Shown here in pieces: positions 22,692 through 30,605 of a stretch of DNA of 53,895 bases. The position numbers were made by a program, and so were the translations under genes. This stretch comes from Alienimonas chondri (lineage in GTDB: Bacteria > Planctomycetota > Planctomycetia > Planctomycetales > Planctomycetaceae), in contig NZ_WTPX01000017.1 in the NCBI RefSeq assembly GCF_013036045.1, positions 1-53,895 of the forward strand, in the 5' to 3' direction. The notes beneath the pieces are model-generated. The model worked only from the letters and a program-made list of their open reading frames with translations, had not been told where the DNA came from and made no database searches. Positions within the stretch are counted from its first letter, which is position 1. Each line of letters opens with the position of its first letter.

Positions 22692-24680
22692 TTAGAAGAC
22701 CCAGATCGCCGTGCCGACCGCGGCGGCGAGGGCGGTGGCGCCGGCGACGATCCACGGGCCGATCGGCTTGCGGACGGCGCCGATTCGCATCGTATAGGTG
22801 CGAGAGCCAAAGGTGATGTCGTCTCCGTGGCCCAGTTCGCCGCGGGCGCCGCCGTGGATCGGAGCCTCGTTGATCGCGGTGCCGCCGCCGAGGTCCGCGA
22901 CGCTCCAGCCGCGGCCGTCCCACCGGAACTCGCAGTGTTCCTCCGCGACGCCGGCATCGCTCAACTGCACCGCGCAGTCCTTCGAGTGGCCGATCGTCAG
23001 CCGCCCGCCCCGCACGGGGATCTGCGGCAGGAACCAGCCGGCCAGTCCGGTCGGCACCAACCGCGTCGGCGGGGAGATCGACGGGAGTTCCTTACTGCTC
23101 GGCGCAGGCTCCGCAGCCGGGGGTTTCTCCGCATCGGACCAGTCGTCGATGACGCTCGAATCCGAGTCGGCGGTCGCGTCCGATCCCAATCGCCGACCGA
23201 CGTGCGAGAGCCGAGTCAGCGAATCACGCACCTGGGAGCCGGCGATGTCGGAACCCAAGATCTCCGACGCAAGATCCGCGGCGCTCCGGCCGCGGCCCAC
23301 GGACGAGGCGGTCAGGATCGAAGACCGATCGTCGTAGCGGTTCGAATCCGGGCGGGCCGTGTCCAGATCGGCGGTCGTCTTCGTTTCCCGATCGGACTCG
23401 AGCGGCGGAGTCGAAGGGGCGTCGTCCGTGGCTTTCCGCTTGGCTTTGAGAGCCGCTTCCTTCCGGCGCCGGTCCGATTTCGCGGCCGCGGCGCGGGCCC
23501 GCGAGTTCAGAATTTTGTCGAAGTTAAACGCGATCGGCTTCCGCCGGGCGTGCGGTTCGAGCAACGCGGCGACTTCCGTCGCGTCGGCGGGCCGATCCGC
23601 GGGATCTTTGGACATCAATCGGGTGACCAATTCGGCCACCGTCGCGGGCGTGTCCGGGGCTTTCAATCGCACGTCCGGCACCGGAGCGTGACGGTGCGAT
23701 TTCAACACCTCGCGCCGGCTTTTCGCCGGATAGGGCACGCGGGCCGTCAGCAGCGAATACAGCGTGCAGCCCAGCGAGTAGAGGTCCGCTCGGACGTCGA
23801 TCTCCGTGCTGTTGCGGCTCTGCTCCGGGGCCATGTAGTCGGCCGACCCCAGACAGTCGTGGCCGAAGATCATCTGCAGGCTGAACTCCGCGGCGGCCTG
23901 ATCCGTCAGCAGGGCGAGGCCGAAGTCCGCCACCTTCACGGCGCCGTCGGCGGCGACCAGCAGGTTGGCCGGCTTCACGTCGCGGTGGATGAGGTGCGCC
24001 TCGTGGCAGGCCGCCAGTCCCAGCGCCGCCTGACGGGCGATGTCGCACGCCACGGCGCTTTTGACCGCTCCGCCGCGGATGAGCAACTCCTCGGCGCTGA
24101 CCGCCTCGACGAATTCCATCACCAGCAGGTGATCGCCGGGGCCGTTGTCCGCTTTGCAGAACCGCAGCGCGTGCACAACGTTCGGGTGATCGACCCGCCC
24201 CGCCGCGACGCCCTCGTACTTCAACCGGGCGATCATGCCGGCGTCGTCGCGCATCCCCTCCGCGAGCACCTTCAACGCGACTTTCTGCCCGTGATGCGGG
24301 CCGTCCCCCTCGTCCCGGGCGACGTACACCGTACCCATCCCGCCGGCGCCGAGGACCGCCAGCAGCCGGTATCGATCGAGGAAGAACCCCCGGTACCGCC
24401 CCATTCGCACGCGGTCGGCCTGATACCGGCTCAGCAGACCGGCCCGAATCAACTCGTCCGCAGCGGCCTGCGGACTCCACCGGCCGTACTTCTTCTCCAG
24501 CTCGGCGACGCGATCCGCGGCCAGCAGATCGCTCTTGCCGAGGGTCTCGAAGAACCCACGGGCGTCGCCGGCGCGATCGACTTCCGCCGGACGGTCATCC
24601 GCTGCGGCACGGCCGGCGGTCGGACGGGATCTGGGCACGGAGTGCGGTTCGGCCGGGGCAGGCCGTCTGGAGTTGGTCAA
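22692..24680 (-). CDS. Ser/Thr protein kinase with C-terminal FHA domain and tail anchor
   Basis: A 662-residue signalling protein. A pre-kinase helical region (residues 43-100, FFETLGKSDLLAADRVAELE) is typical of planctomycete kinases. The kinase domain (104-375) has the glycine loop GAGGMGTVYVA (111-121), Lys137 in VALKVL, Glu156, HRDVKPANLL with Asp234, DFG at 252-254 and APEQ in the activation segment, so it should be active. A disordered linker of about 150 residues leads to an FHA domain (about 555-635) with RLTIGHSKDCAVQLSD and AEEHCEF, which binds phosphothreonine. A single membrane segment ends the protein (645-662), so it is tail-anchored, unlike most bacterial kinases whose membrane segment lies between kinase and sensor. 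FHA-dependent recruitment of phosphorylated substrates is inferred. Confidence 0.88.
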   Translation of the reverse strand: MTNSRRPAPAEPHSVPRSRPTAGRAAADDRPAEVDRAGDARGFFETLGKSDLLAADRVAELEKKYGRWSPQAAADELIRAGLLSRYQADRVRMGRYRGFFLDRYRLLAVLGAGGMGTVYVARDEGDGPHHGQKVALKVLAEGMRDDAGMIARLKYEGVAAGRVDHPNVVHALRFCKADNGPGDHLLVMEFVEAVSAEELLIRGGAVKSAVACDIARQAALGLAACHEAHLIHRDVKPANLLVAADGAVKVADFGLALLTDQAAAEFSLQMIFGHDCLGSADYMAPEQSRNSTEIDVRADLYSLGCTLYSLLTARVPYPAKSRREVLKSHRHAPVPDVRLKAPDTPATVAELVTRLMSKDPADRPADATEVAALLEPHARRKPIAFNFDKILNSRARAAAAKSDRRRKEAALKAKRKATDDAPSTPPLESDRETKTTADLDTARPDSNRYDDRSSILTASSVGRGRSAADLASEILGSDIAGSQVRDSLTRLSHVGRRLGSDATADSDSSVIDDWSDAEKPPAAEPAPSSKELPSISPPTRLVPTGLAGWFLPQIPVRGGRLTIGHSKDCAVQLSDAGVAEEHCEFRWDGRGWSVADLGGGTAINEAPIHGGARGELGHGDDITFGSRTYTMRIGAVRKPIGPWIVAGATALAAAVGTAIWVF

Positions 24681-24712
24681 AGACTCGGCGAGCGCCGGAC
24701 ATCAAAGTATCA

Positions 24713-24730
24713 CCCCGCCCCCCGGCGGGG
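24713..24730 (-). terminator. Short GC hairpin between sulfatase and kinase genes
   Basis: ccccgcc (24713-24719) pairs with ggcgggg (24724-24730) around a four-base loop, in the 117-base gap after the sulfatase stop and before the kinase start on the minus strand. No T-run follows, so this is only a possible terminator. Confidence 0.35.
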
Positions 24731-24797
24731 AAAGCACGGCCGTTCGCCGCGTCCGTTTTTCACCGAACTCCCACGGAACCGTTCCACCCGCCCGGTG

Positions 24798-26219
24798 TTA
24801 CCGCTCGTCTCGGCCCGACGTCCACATCCGACCTAATTCCGCGGAACGCGCCCGCATCGTCGCCAAATCCTCCGCGAACGCCGGATCGGTCGCGAGGTTC
24901 TTCAACTGCAGCGGGTCGGCCTCGAGGTCGTAGAGGCACTCCACCGGAGGGGTCTGCTCGTAGTAGTTCGCATACACCCACCGCTCGCCCCGCACGCCCT
25001 GCCATTTGGGAATGCGGGCGTTGTTCATGCGGTGCTCCGCGAGGAAGTCCGTTCGCCAGTCCGCCGCGGTCTCCCCTTTTAACAGCGGGACCAGGGAGCG
25101 GCCCTGATAATCTGCCGGCACGCTCTGACCGCAGGCGTCCAACATCGTCGCGGGCAGATCGACGTTGAGGGCCACCGCGGATTCGACCCGCCCCATAGAA
25201 GCCTGACCGGCGCGGACGTCGATCGAGGTGGAGACGCCCGGCCCGGCGATCACCAGCGGCACCCGCAGGCTCTCCTCGAAGTGCGACCACTTCCCGGCCA
25301 ACCCGCGGGAGCCCATGTAGTAGCCGTTGTCGCCGGTGACGATCACCAGCGTGTTCTCCAGTCGCCCGGCCTGCTCCAACGCCGCGACGGCCCGGCCGAC
25401 GTTGCGATCCGCGGCGCTCAGCAGGCGGTAATAGTCCCGCGTGTTCCGTTCCCGCTGGGAGCGGGAGTGCCAGCGCCACTGCCAGCGGTCGCGGTTCATG
25501 CTCTCCTGAAGGACCTTCGGCAACGCATTGAACGCCCCCGCCGGCGCGGGACCGATCGGCGGCAGCTTCTCGTCCCGGTACAACTCGGCTTCGGTCTCCG
25601 GGTACGGGTAGTGGTCGCGCAGGTCGCCGTCTTCCGCGTGGCCGGCGTTGAAGGAGAGCGACAGGCAGAACGGCTGGTCCGCCGGCGTCGAGGCGATGAA
25701 TTGCTCCGCGGCGTCGCCGATCAGGTCGGTCGTGTGCCGCAGCGAGCCGTCCGGTTGTTTGTGGAAGTAGGGCGAGCGATTGATCGGCTTGTAGACGTCG
25801 AACATCTCCGCCGGGGCCTGCTTGTCGGCCGTGTTCACCCCGAACTTCCCGGCGAATCCGGTGCGATAGCCGGCCCGCTTCAGCACGGCCGGGTAGCTGT
25901 CCCGGATCAGTTCCTTGCTCAGCGGCGGCTTGCCGAAGGTGAAGCCGTGGGAGATCTCGTAGTGCCCGGTCAGGATCGTCGCCCGGCTGGCGGCGCAGAT
26001 GCTGGTGGTCACGAAGGCGTTCTCGAACCGCACGCCGCGGGCGGCGAGGGCGTCGATGTGCGGCGTCTTCAACACCGGATGACCGGCGCAGCCGAGATGG
26101 TCGTTGCGATGATCGTCCGTCAGCACGAACAGCACGTTCACCGGCGGAGAACCGGCGTCGGCCCCCGCCGCATCGGCGGGCGCGGCGGCGAGGAAAGCAG
26201 TCAGCAGCAGGGCCGTCAC
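24798..26219 (-). CDS. Secreted sulfatase with CAASR active-site motif
   Basis: A 473-residue arylsulfatase-family enzyme that would remove sulfate esters, probably from algal or animal polysaccharides, after export by the signal peptide at residues 1-18. Metal-binding VNVLFVLTDDHRND (Asp35, Asp36) and the later VIVTGDNGYYMGSRG are present. The formylglycine site is Cys75 in SICAASRATILTG, where the usual CxPSR reads CAASR. The Cys and Arg needed for maturation are kept and Ala is allowed in the wider C-x-(P/A)-x-R consensus. It is the last gene of a three-gene operon (SGNH protein, heme protein, sulfatase) and overlaps the heme protein gene by four bases. Confidence 0.9.
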   Translation of the reverse strand: MTALLLTAFLAAAPADAAGADAGSPPVNVLFVLTDDHRNDHLGCAGHPVLKTPHIDALAARGVRFENAFVTTSICAASRATILTGHYEISHGFTFGKPPLSKELIRDSYPAVLKRAGYRTGFAGKFGVNTADKQAPAEMFDVYKPINRSPYFHKQPDGSLRHTTDLIGDAAEQFIASTPADQPFCLSLSFNAGHAEDGDLRDHYPYPETEAELYRDEKLPPIGPAPAGAFNALPKVLQESMNRDRWQWRWHSRSQRERNTRDYYRLLSAADRNVGRAVAALEQAGRLENTLVIVTGDNGYYMGSRGLAGKWSHFEESLRVPLVIAGPGVSTSIDVRAGQASMGRVESAVALNVDLPATMLDACGQSVPADYQGRSLVPLLKGETAADWRTDFLAEHRMNNARIPKWQGVRGERWVYANYYEQTPPVECLYDLEADPLQLKNLATDPAFAEDLATMRARSAELGRMWTSGRDER

Positions 26220-29200
26220 GGGGCGTCGTCCGAGTTGGGGAGAACGTTTGATTCTGAGTCGCCGGTCGGGGCGGCGGGGGTATCGTCGAGGTCGATCCGC
26301 AAACCGGTCGCGGCGCGTTCGTCAGGATTCACTGCCAGCGTAATCGAACGACCGTTCGCCGGATCGAGGGTGATCGCGGCCCCCTCCGTGTCCCCCTCGG
26401 CGAGCCGATCCAGGTCGTAGCGGGTCGCGGCGCCGGCGCCGTCGTCGGACATCTGCCACAGCGTCACGCCGGAGGCGTTCCCTTCGCCCTTCTCGTCACG
26501 GATGCGCAACGTGACCGGGGCCGTGGCGTCTTCGGGAAGCGGGAACCGCAACAGGGCGTACTTACGGCCGCCGAAGAAGCTCGCCAGCGGCAGATCCGCG
26601 GTCGGCAGCACGCCGGAGACCTCGGAATAACGAGGCTCCCACGGGTACTCCGCGGGGCGTTCAGCGACGTCGCCCATTCCATTCGCTCGCACCCGGCGGC
26701 TGACGGCGCCCCACATCTCGGGACCGTAGACCACCTGCCACGTCCGCACACGACGATCGGGGGCGACGCGGTACTCGCCGCTCTTGCCCAGCGCCGCGAG
26801 GAACGCGACCAGGTCCGCCAGTTCGTCGGGGCGCAACGTCTCCACCAGTTCCGAAGGCATCAGCGAGACCGGCGAGACCTCGGCTTGCAACACCGACGCG
26901 GCCGGCACAGCGATCTCTTGGCCGTCGGCGTCCCTCAGCTTGTATTCCTCGTCCGTCTGCGAGACGAGCACGCCGTTCAGCACCACGCCGTCGTCCTTCA
27001 ACACGGTCAGGGTGGCGTAGCCCTCTTTGATCTTGGCGGAGGGTTTGAGCAGCGATTCGAGGAGGTAGTCCGGCTGGGCGCTGCCGCCGATGCTGGTGAG
27101 GTCCGGCCCGACGAGGCCCCCGGCGCCGCCGATCGCGTGGCAGTCCATGCACTTCAGCTTCGCCCGGCGATAGATGGCTTGGCCGCGGGCCGGATCACCC
27201 TCGGTCGCGGCTCGATCGACAAGAACGAGAAACTCCGCCGGGTTCAGTTCTTTCATCGGCTCGATCCCGCCGGCAGTTTGGAGGGCGGCTTCCAGCGCTG
27301 CGACGCGTTTGCCCTTCCCGGCCAGACCGCGGAGCGCGGCCGCAGCGACCGGTTCCTTCAGCGACACGTCAGCCAACGCGGCCGTCAACGCCTTCACGCC
27401 TGCATCGGTCGCGGCGAACGCGGTGACGAGTTCCGAAGCCGCCGCGGGATCGGTCGCGGTGCCGACGAGACGTTCGACGGCGGAGGACGCAGCGACGTTC
27501 GGCGCCGCCCGCGAGAGGATGACGATCGCGTCCGCCGCAGCGGGGCCGGTCCCCGCGGCGAGAGCTGTCAGTCGCTCTCGCCCCTTTGTCCCCAGCCGGG
27601 TGAGCGCTTCCGCCGCCGCCCGCCGCACGGACTGCGGCTGAGCGTTATCGCCGGCGACTCGGACCAATTCGTCCGCCGCGTCCGTCGACCGCCATAGTCC
27701 CAGCAGTTCCGCCGCGGCGGCCCGCTCCGCCGGGGAGCCGACCATCAACAAGGCCCGCACCGCGGTCCCCTCGTCCGCGGGAACGATCTTCCGCCGGGCG
27801 GCCGCAACCAATGCGGATAGAGTCGCCGTCCTCGGCGCCTCCGGGGCGTCCAGCATCTTCGCCGCCCGTTCGACCGCGGCGGCGTCGCCGAACCGACCGA
27901 TCAGGCTCAATACCTCGACCCGCTGTTCATTGTTCAGTTCGCCCGCATCCAGCAGCGCCAGCGCCGGCGGGAGCGCCGCGGATTTCTTGGCGGCGGCGAG
28001 AGCGAACAGCAGCCGATCCGGCGAACCGAAGAAGTCCGGGTTCTCCGCGACCGCCGGCAGCCACTCGTCCGCCAGTTCGCGGGCCGTCAGCCGGAGCGCG
28101 TAGGAAAGGTTCTCGTCGAGCGGATGATCGACCGCGACGAAGGCGTCACGGGCGGCCTCCGCCGTGCCCAGTCTGCGAAGCATGTTCACCGCTTCGAGCC
28201 GGACGCGGGGGTGCGGGTCGGCGGCGAGGGCGGCGAGGCGGGTTCGTTGGTCGTCTCCCCGCTCGACCGCGAAGCCCAGCACGCGGGTCGCCGCGGCCCG
28301 GACGCGGAAGTCGTCGTCGGCGAGCGCCGCTTCCCGCAGCCCCGGCATGTCGAGCCGCAATCCCTGTGCGAGCCACAACGCCTCCAACCGAGCCCGGCCG
28401 TCGTCCGCCGGCCGAGCCCCCACCCAATCGAGCAGTTCGGGCCAAACGGCGTCCGCCCCGCGGGCGATCAGCAGGCGGCGGGCCATGTCCCGCACCCAAC
28501 GGCGGGGGGAGACGAGTTCATCGAGCAGTTTCGGGGTCGACAGGTCGACTAGCCGCGGCCCCGCGGGGCCGGCGGCGTTACTCATCTTTTTGGGAGCCAG
28601 TCGCCAGATGCGGCCGTGGATCTTGTCGCGGCGGGGGTCGCGGAAATCGACCTCGCCGTGCTGGATGATCGGGTTGTACCAGTCTGCGATGTACACGGCG
28701 CCGTCCGGGCCGACGTGGGCGTCGATGGGGCGGAAGGCGACGTGGTCGCTGCCGAGCAGATCGTCCTTCTGCCGGGCGACGTAGCCGGAGCCGTTCGGAT
28801 CGTCCGAGATATCGAACGTGTTGACGCGGTGGCCGCGGAAATCGCAGGTGACGAACCGGCCGCGCCACGCTTCGGGGATCGCGGGGTCGTCGAGGATCGC
28901 CAGCCCGCAGTGCTTCGGCTGACCCGGGGAGAGGCCGTGCAGGATGTCGTCCGTGCCGACCGCGGTGGGGAACGCGGCGCCGGGGAAGACGTAGGTGACG
29001 CCCTCGCCGTTCGCCCCGTCAGTGGCGAATTCCTGTCCCCACTCGTCAAAGCGATGGCCCCACGGGTTGATGAAGCCCCGCGCCCAGACTTCGAGCTTCC
29101 CCACGTCCGGCTCGTACCGCCAGATGCCGCCGCCGTCGAGCCGTTCCAGGCCCAGCGGCGTTTCGATCTGGGAGTGAATGTAGATCGACTGGTTGAAGTA

Positions 29201-29803
29201 GATCTCCCCCGCCGGCCCGGCCCGCAGGGTGTGCAGGATGTGGTGCGTATCCTCCGTCCCGAAGCCGTCCAGCACGACGGTCCACTCGCCGGGGGCGTCT
29301 CGGTCGGCCCGACCGTCGCCGTTCAGGTCTTTCAGATAGAGCAATTCGGTGCTGTTGGCGACGTACGCCCCCTGCCCGTCGGCGTCCGGCAGCACGCCGG
29401 TGGGGATCAACAAGCCGTCGGCGAAGACGATCGTTTTGTCGCTGGCGCCGTCGCCGTCGGTGTCTTCGAGGATGACGATCTGATCGTCCGCGACCTCGCC
29501 CGGCTCCAACTGCGGATAGACCCGGCTGGTCGCGACCCACAATCGGCCGCGGGCGTCCCAGTTCGTTTGGATCGGCTTGGCGATGTCCGGATCGGCGGCG
29601 AACAGCGTCGCCTCCCAGCCGTCGGGGACGGCGAAGGCCGCCTGTTCCGCAACCGGGTCCGGTTCGGGGATGTCCGTCAGATCCCGCTGGGCGAACGCCG
29701 GGGCGGAGAGCGCCAACGGCAGCCCGAGGCGCAAGCCGAGGGAGAGCACGCGGGCGACGAACGGGCCTCGGCTTGCGCCTCGGGCTGCGAGACGAAACGT
29801 CAT
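26216..29803 (-). CDS. PVC-type heme-binding membrane-bound dehydrogenase-like protein
   Basis: A 1195-residue exported protein of the planctomycete/verrucomicrobial family with an N-terminal beta-propeller, HEAT-like repeats and a C-terminal cytochrome c. Residues 45-410 form the propeller-like region with EF-hand-like DTDGDGASD and DLNGDGRAD. Residues about 430-860 are Ala-rich helical repeats. The heme site is CMDCH at 885-889, followed by LVGPDLTSIGG and an axial Met probably in SLMPSELVETL. The last 170 residues form an extra beta-rich module. The family is linked to oxidation of sugars or sulfated glycans, but the substrate is unproven. The signal peptide is encoded by inverted repeat B (29718-29788). 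It overlaps the neighbouring genes by four bases on each side. Confidence 0.88.
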   Translation of the reverse strand: MTFRLAARGASRGPFVARVLSLGLRLGLPLALSAPAFAQRDLTDIPEPDPVAEQAAFAVPDGWEATLFAADPDIAKPIQTNWDARGRLWVATSRVYPQLEPGEVADDQIVILEDTDGDGASDKTIVFADGLLIPTGVLPDADGQGAYVANSTELLYLKDLNGDGRADRDAPGEWTVVLDGFGTEDTHHILHTLRAGPAGEIYFNQSIYIHSQIETPLGLERLDGGGIWRYEPDVGKLEVWARGFINPWGHRFDEWGQEFATDGANGEGVTYVFPGAAFPTAVGTDDILHGLSPGQPKHCGLAILDDPAIPEAWRGRFVTCDFRGHRVNTFDISDDPNGSGYVARQKDDLLGSDHVAFRPIDAHVGPDGAVYIADWYNPIIQHGEVDFRDPRRDKIHGRIWRLAPKKMSNAAGPAGPRLVDLSTPKLLDELVSPRRWVRDMARRLLIARGADAVWPELLDWVGARPADDGRARLEALWLAQGLRLDMPGLREAALADDDFRVRAAATRVLGFAVERGDDQRTRLAALAADPHPRVRLEAVNMLRRLGTAEAARDAFVAVDHPLDENLSYALRLTARELADEWLPAVAENPDFFGSPDRLLFALAAAKKSAALPPALALLDAGELNNEQRVEVLSLIGRFGDAAAVERAAKMLDAPEAPRTATLSALVAAARRKIVPADEGTAVRALLMVGSPAERAAAAELLGLWRSTDAADELVRVAGDNAQPQSVRRAAAEALTRLGTKGRERLTALAAGTGPAAADAIVILSRAAPNVAASSAVERLVGTATDPAAASELVTAFAATDAGVKALTAALADVSLKEPVAAAALRGLAGKGKRVAALEAALQTAGGIEPMKELNPAEFLVLVDRAATEGDPARGQAIYRRAKLKCMDCHAIGGAGGLVGPDLTSIGGSAQPDYLLESLLKPSAKIKEGYATLTVLKDDGVVLNGVLVSQTDEEYKLRDADGQEIAVPAASVLQAEVSPVSLMPSELVETLRPDELADLVAFLAALGKSGEYRVAPDRRVRTWQVVYGPEMWGAVSRRVRANGMGDVAERPAEYPWEPRYSEVSGVLPTADLPLASFFGGRKYALLRFPLPEDATAPVTLRIRDEKGEGNASGVTLWQMSDDGAGAATRYDLDRLAEGDTEGAAITLDPANGRSITLAVNPDERAATGLRIDLDDTPAAPTGDSESNVLPNSDDAP
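28549..28581. repeat. Degraded copy of palindromic element A inside the heme-protein gene
   Basis: The centre cggccccgcggggccg is palindromic and the right flank ggcggcgttac matches the right arm of element A (GGCGTTAC) with a small insertion. The left flank has decayed. In frame it encodes the linker SNAAGPAGPRLVDLST between the propeller and helical parts of the 1195-residue protein. Assignment to the family rests on about 25 similar bases and is tentative. Confidence 0.45.
29718..29788. repeat. Inverted repeat element B, copy 1, within a signal-peptide region
   Basis: The arm ggcagcccgaggcgcaagcc at 29718-29737 (continuing to 29741) returns as its reverse complement at 29766-29788, with 24 bases between. 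Both arms lie in the first 30 codons of the heme-protein gene and encode AARGASRG and LGLRLGLPL. A second copy at 32083-32157 is intergenic, which shows that the element exists outside coding DNA. Confidence 0.85.
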
Positions 29804-30555
29804 TCGGTGTCTTTCACGATCTTGGAACGCAAGGCCTGAATCTGCTCATCCTTCGCAGCGACCAGCGGCTCGAATTTTTGAATCTCCACTGCGTTATTCC
29901 CCTGCTCATGGGCGCGAAAACCGCGGAGATAGGTTTCGTTCTGCGGCCGGTGGCGTTGGAGGAAGAGGTCGTTCTTCTCCCGGATCAGATCCCGTAACGC
30001 CGAGGCCCCGCGGGGCCTCGGCGTTACGGGGGCGATCTTTTCCGACGGGATCGCGACGAGTCCACGCGCCTCAGCGACGGCGTTCACTCGCGACGCGTAA
30101 TCCTCCGTCCCGTCGCTGGTCGGCGCGACCAGCGTGATGCGCTTCGTCCGCTTCTCCAACTCATCGAGCAGCGAATTCAGGTTCGTCTCGAAGTCCTCGA
30201 CGCTCATCCCCCCCGGCAGCGATTCGGCCTGCCCGTAGGCGACGAAGATCACGGTCGGGTCGACCAGATCGACATGCTCCAGCAGGTGTTCACGGCCCTC
30301 TTTCGCCGACTTGAAGAAGCGCCGCGCCGACTGATCCGCCATATCGCCGGCCCAACCCAGATGGCGGAACGTCACGTCCGGCACGGCGAGCGTGAGGACG
30401 GTTTCGAGCTCTCCGACTCGGCGTTCCTCCTCCCAGAAGCTCCCGCCGACCAACGCGACCCGATCGCTGGGTCGAAGCAGCGGGTCGGGCGTTGGTTCGT
30501 CTCCCGCGAAACCGCACGCGATCGCCGTGCAGGCTAGAGCAAGCGTGGTGGACAC
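29800..30555 (-). CDS. SGNH/GDSL-hydrolase-like protein, catalytic block V missing
   Basis: A 251-residue exported protein with a signal peptide of about 18 residues. The early blocks match planctomycete SGNH-like proteins: RVALVGGSFWEEERRVGELE (the usual Ser is absent in this subfamily), VTFRHLGWAGDMAD and PTVIFVAYGQAES. The family's C-terminal region LIREKNDLFLQRHRPQNETY is also kept, including GFRAHEQGNNAVEI. The part that should hold the DxxH block is missing. Between VAIPSEKIA and LRDLIREKN there is only PVTPRPRGASA, encoded by the perfect palindrome at 29991-30030. The frame is intact, so it may be a non-catalytic protein or a decayed enzyme. It is the first gene of the operon with the heme protein and sulfatase. 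Confidence 0.75.
   Translation of the reverse strand: MSTTLALACTAIACGFAGDEPTPDPLLRPSDRVALVGGSFWEEERRVGELETVLTLAVPDVTFRHLGWAGDMADQSARRFFKSAKEGREHLLEHVDLVDPTVIFVAYGQAESLPGGMSVEDFETNLNSLLDELEKRTKRITLVAPTSDGTEDYASRVNAVAEARGLVAIPSEKIAPVTPRPRGASALRDLIREKNDLFLQRHRPQNETYLRGFRAHEQGNNAVEIQKFEPLVAAKDEQIQALRSKIVKDTE
29991..30030. repeat. Palindromic element A, copy 2 (40-nt perfect palindrome, in frame)
   Basis: All 40 bases are self-complementary, with arm CCCGTAACGCCGAGGCCCCG. It shares the inner 34-base pattern with copy 1 at 3352, differing at two positions per arm. Here it is read through in frame and encodes [12 protein letters not shown] in the SGNH-like protein. Because it is a palindrome, either orientation would give the same peptide. 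Confidence 0.9.
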
Positions 30556-30605
30556 GGGGGTTCCCTCTCGGGTGGCGGGCGGGACGGCGGGCCGGCATCC
30601 TACGG

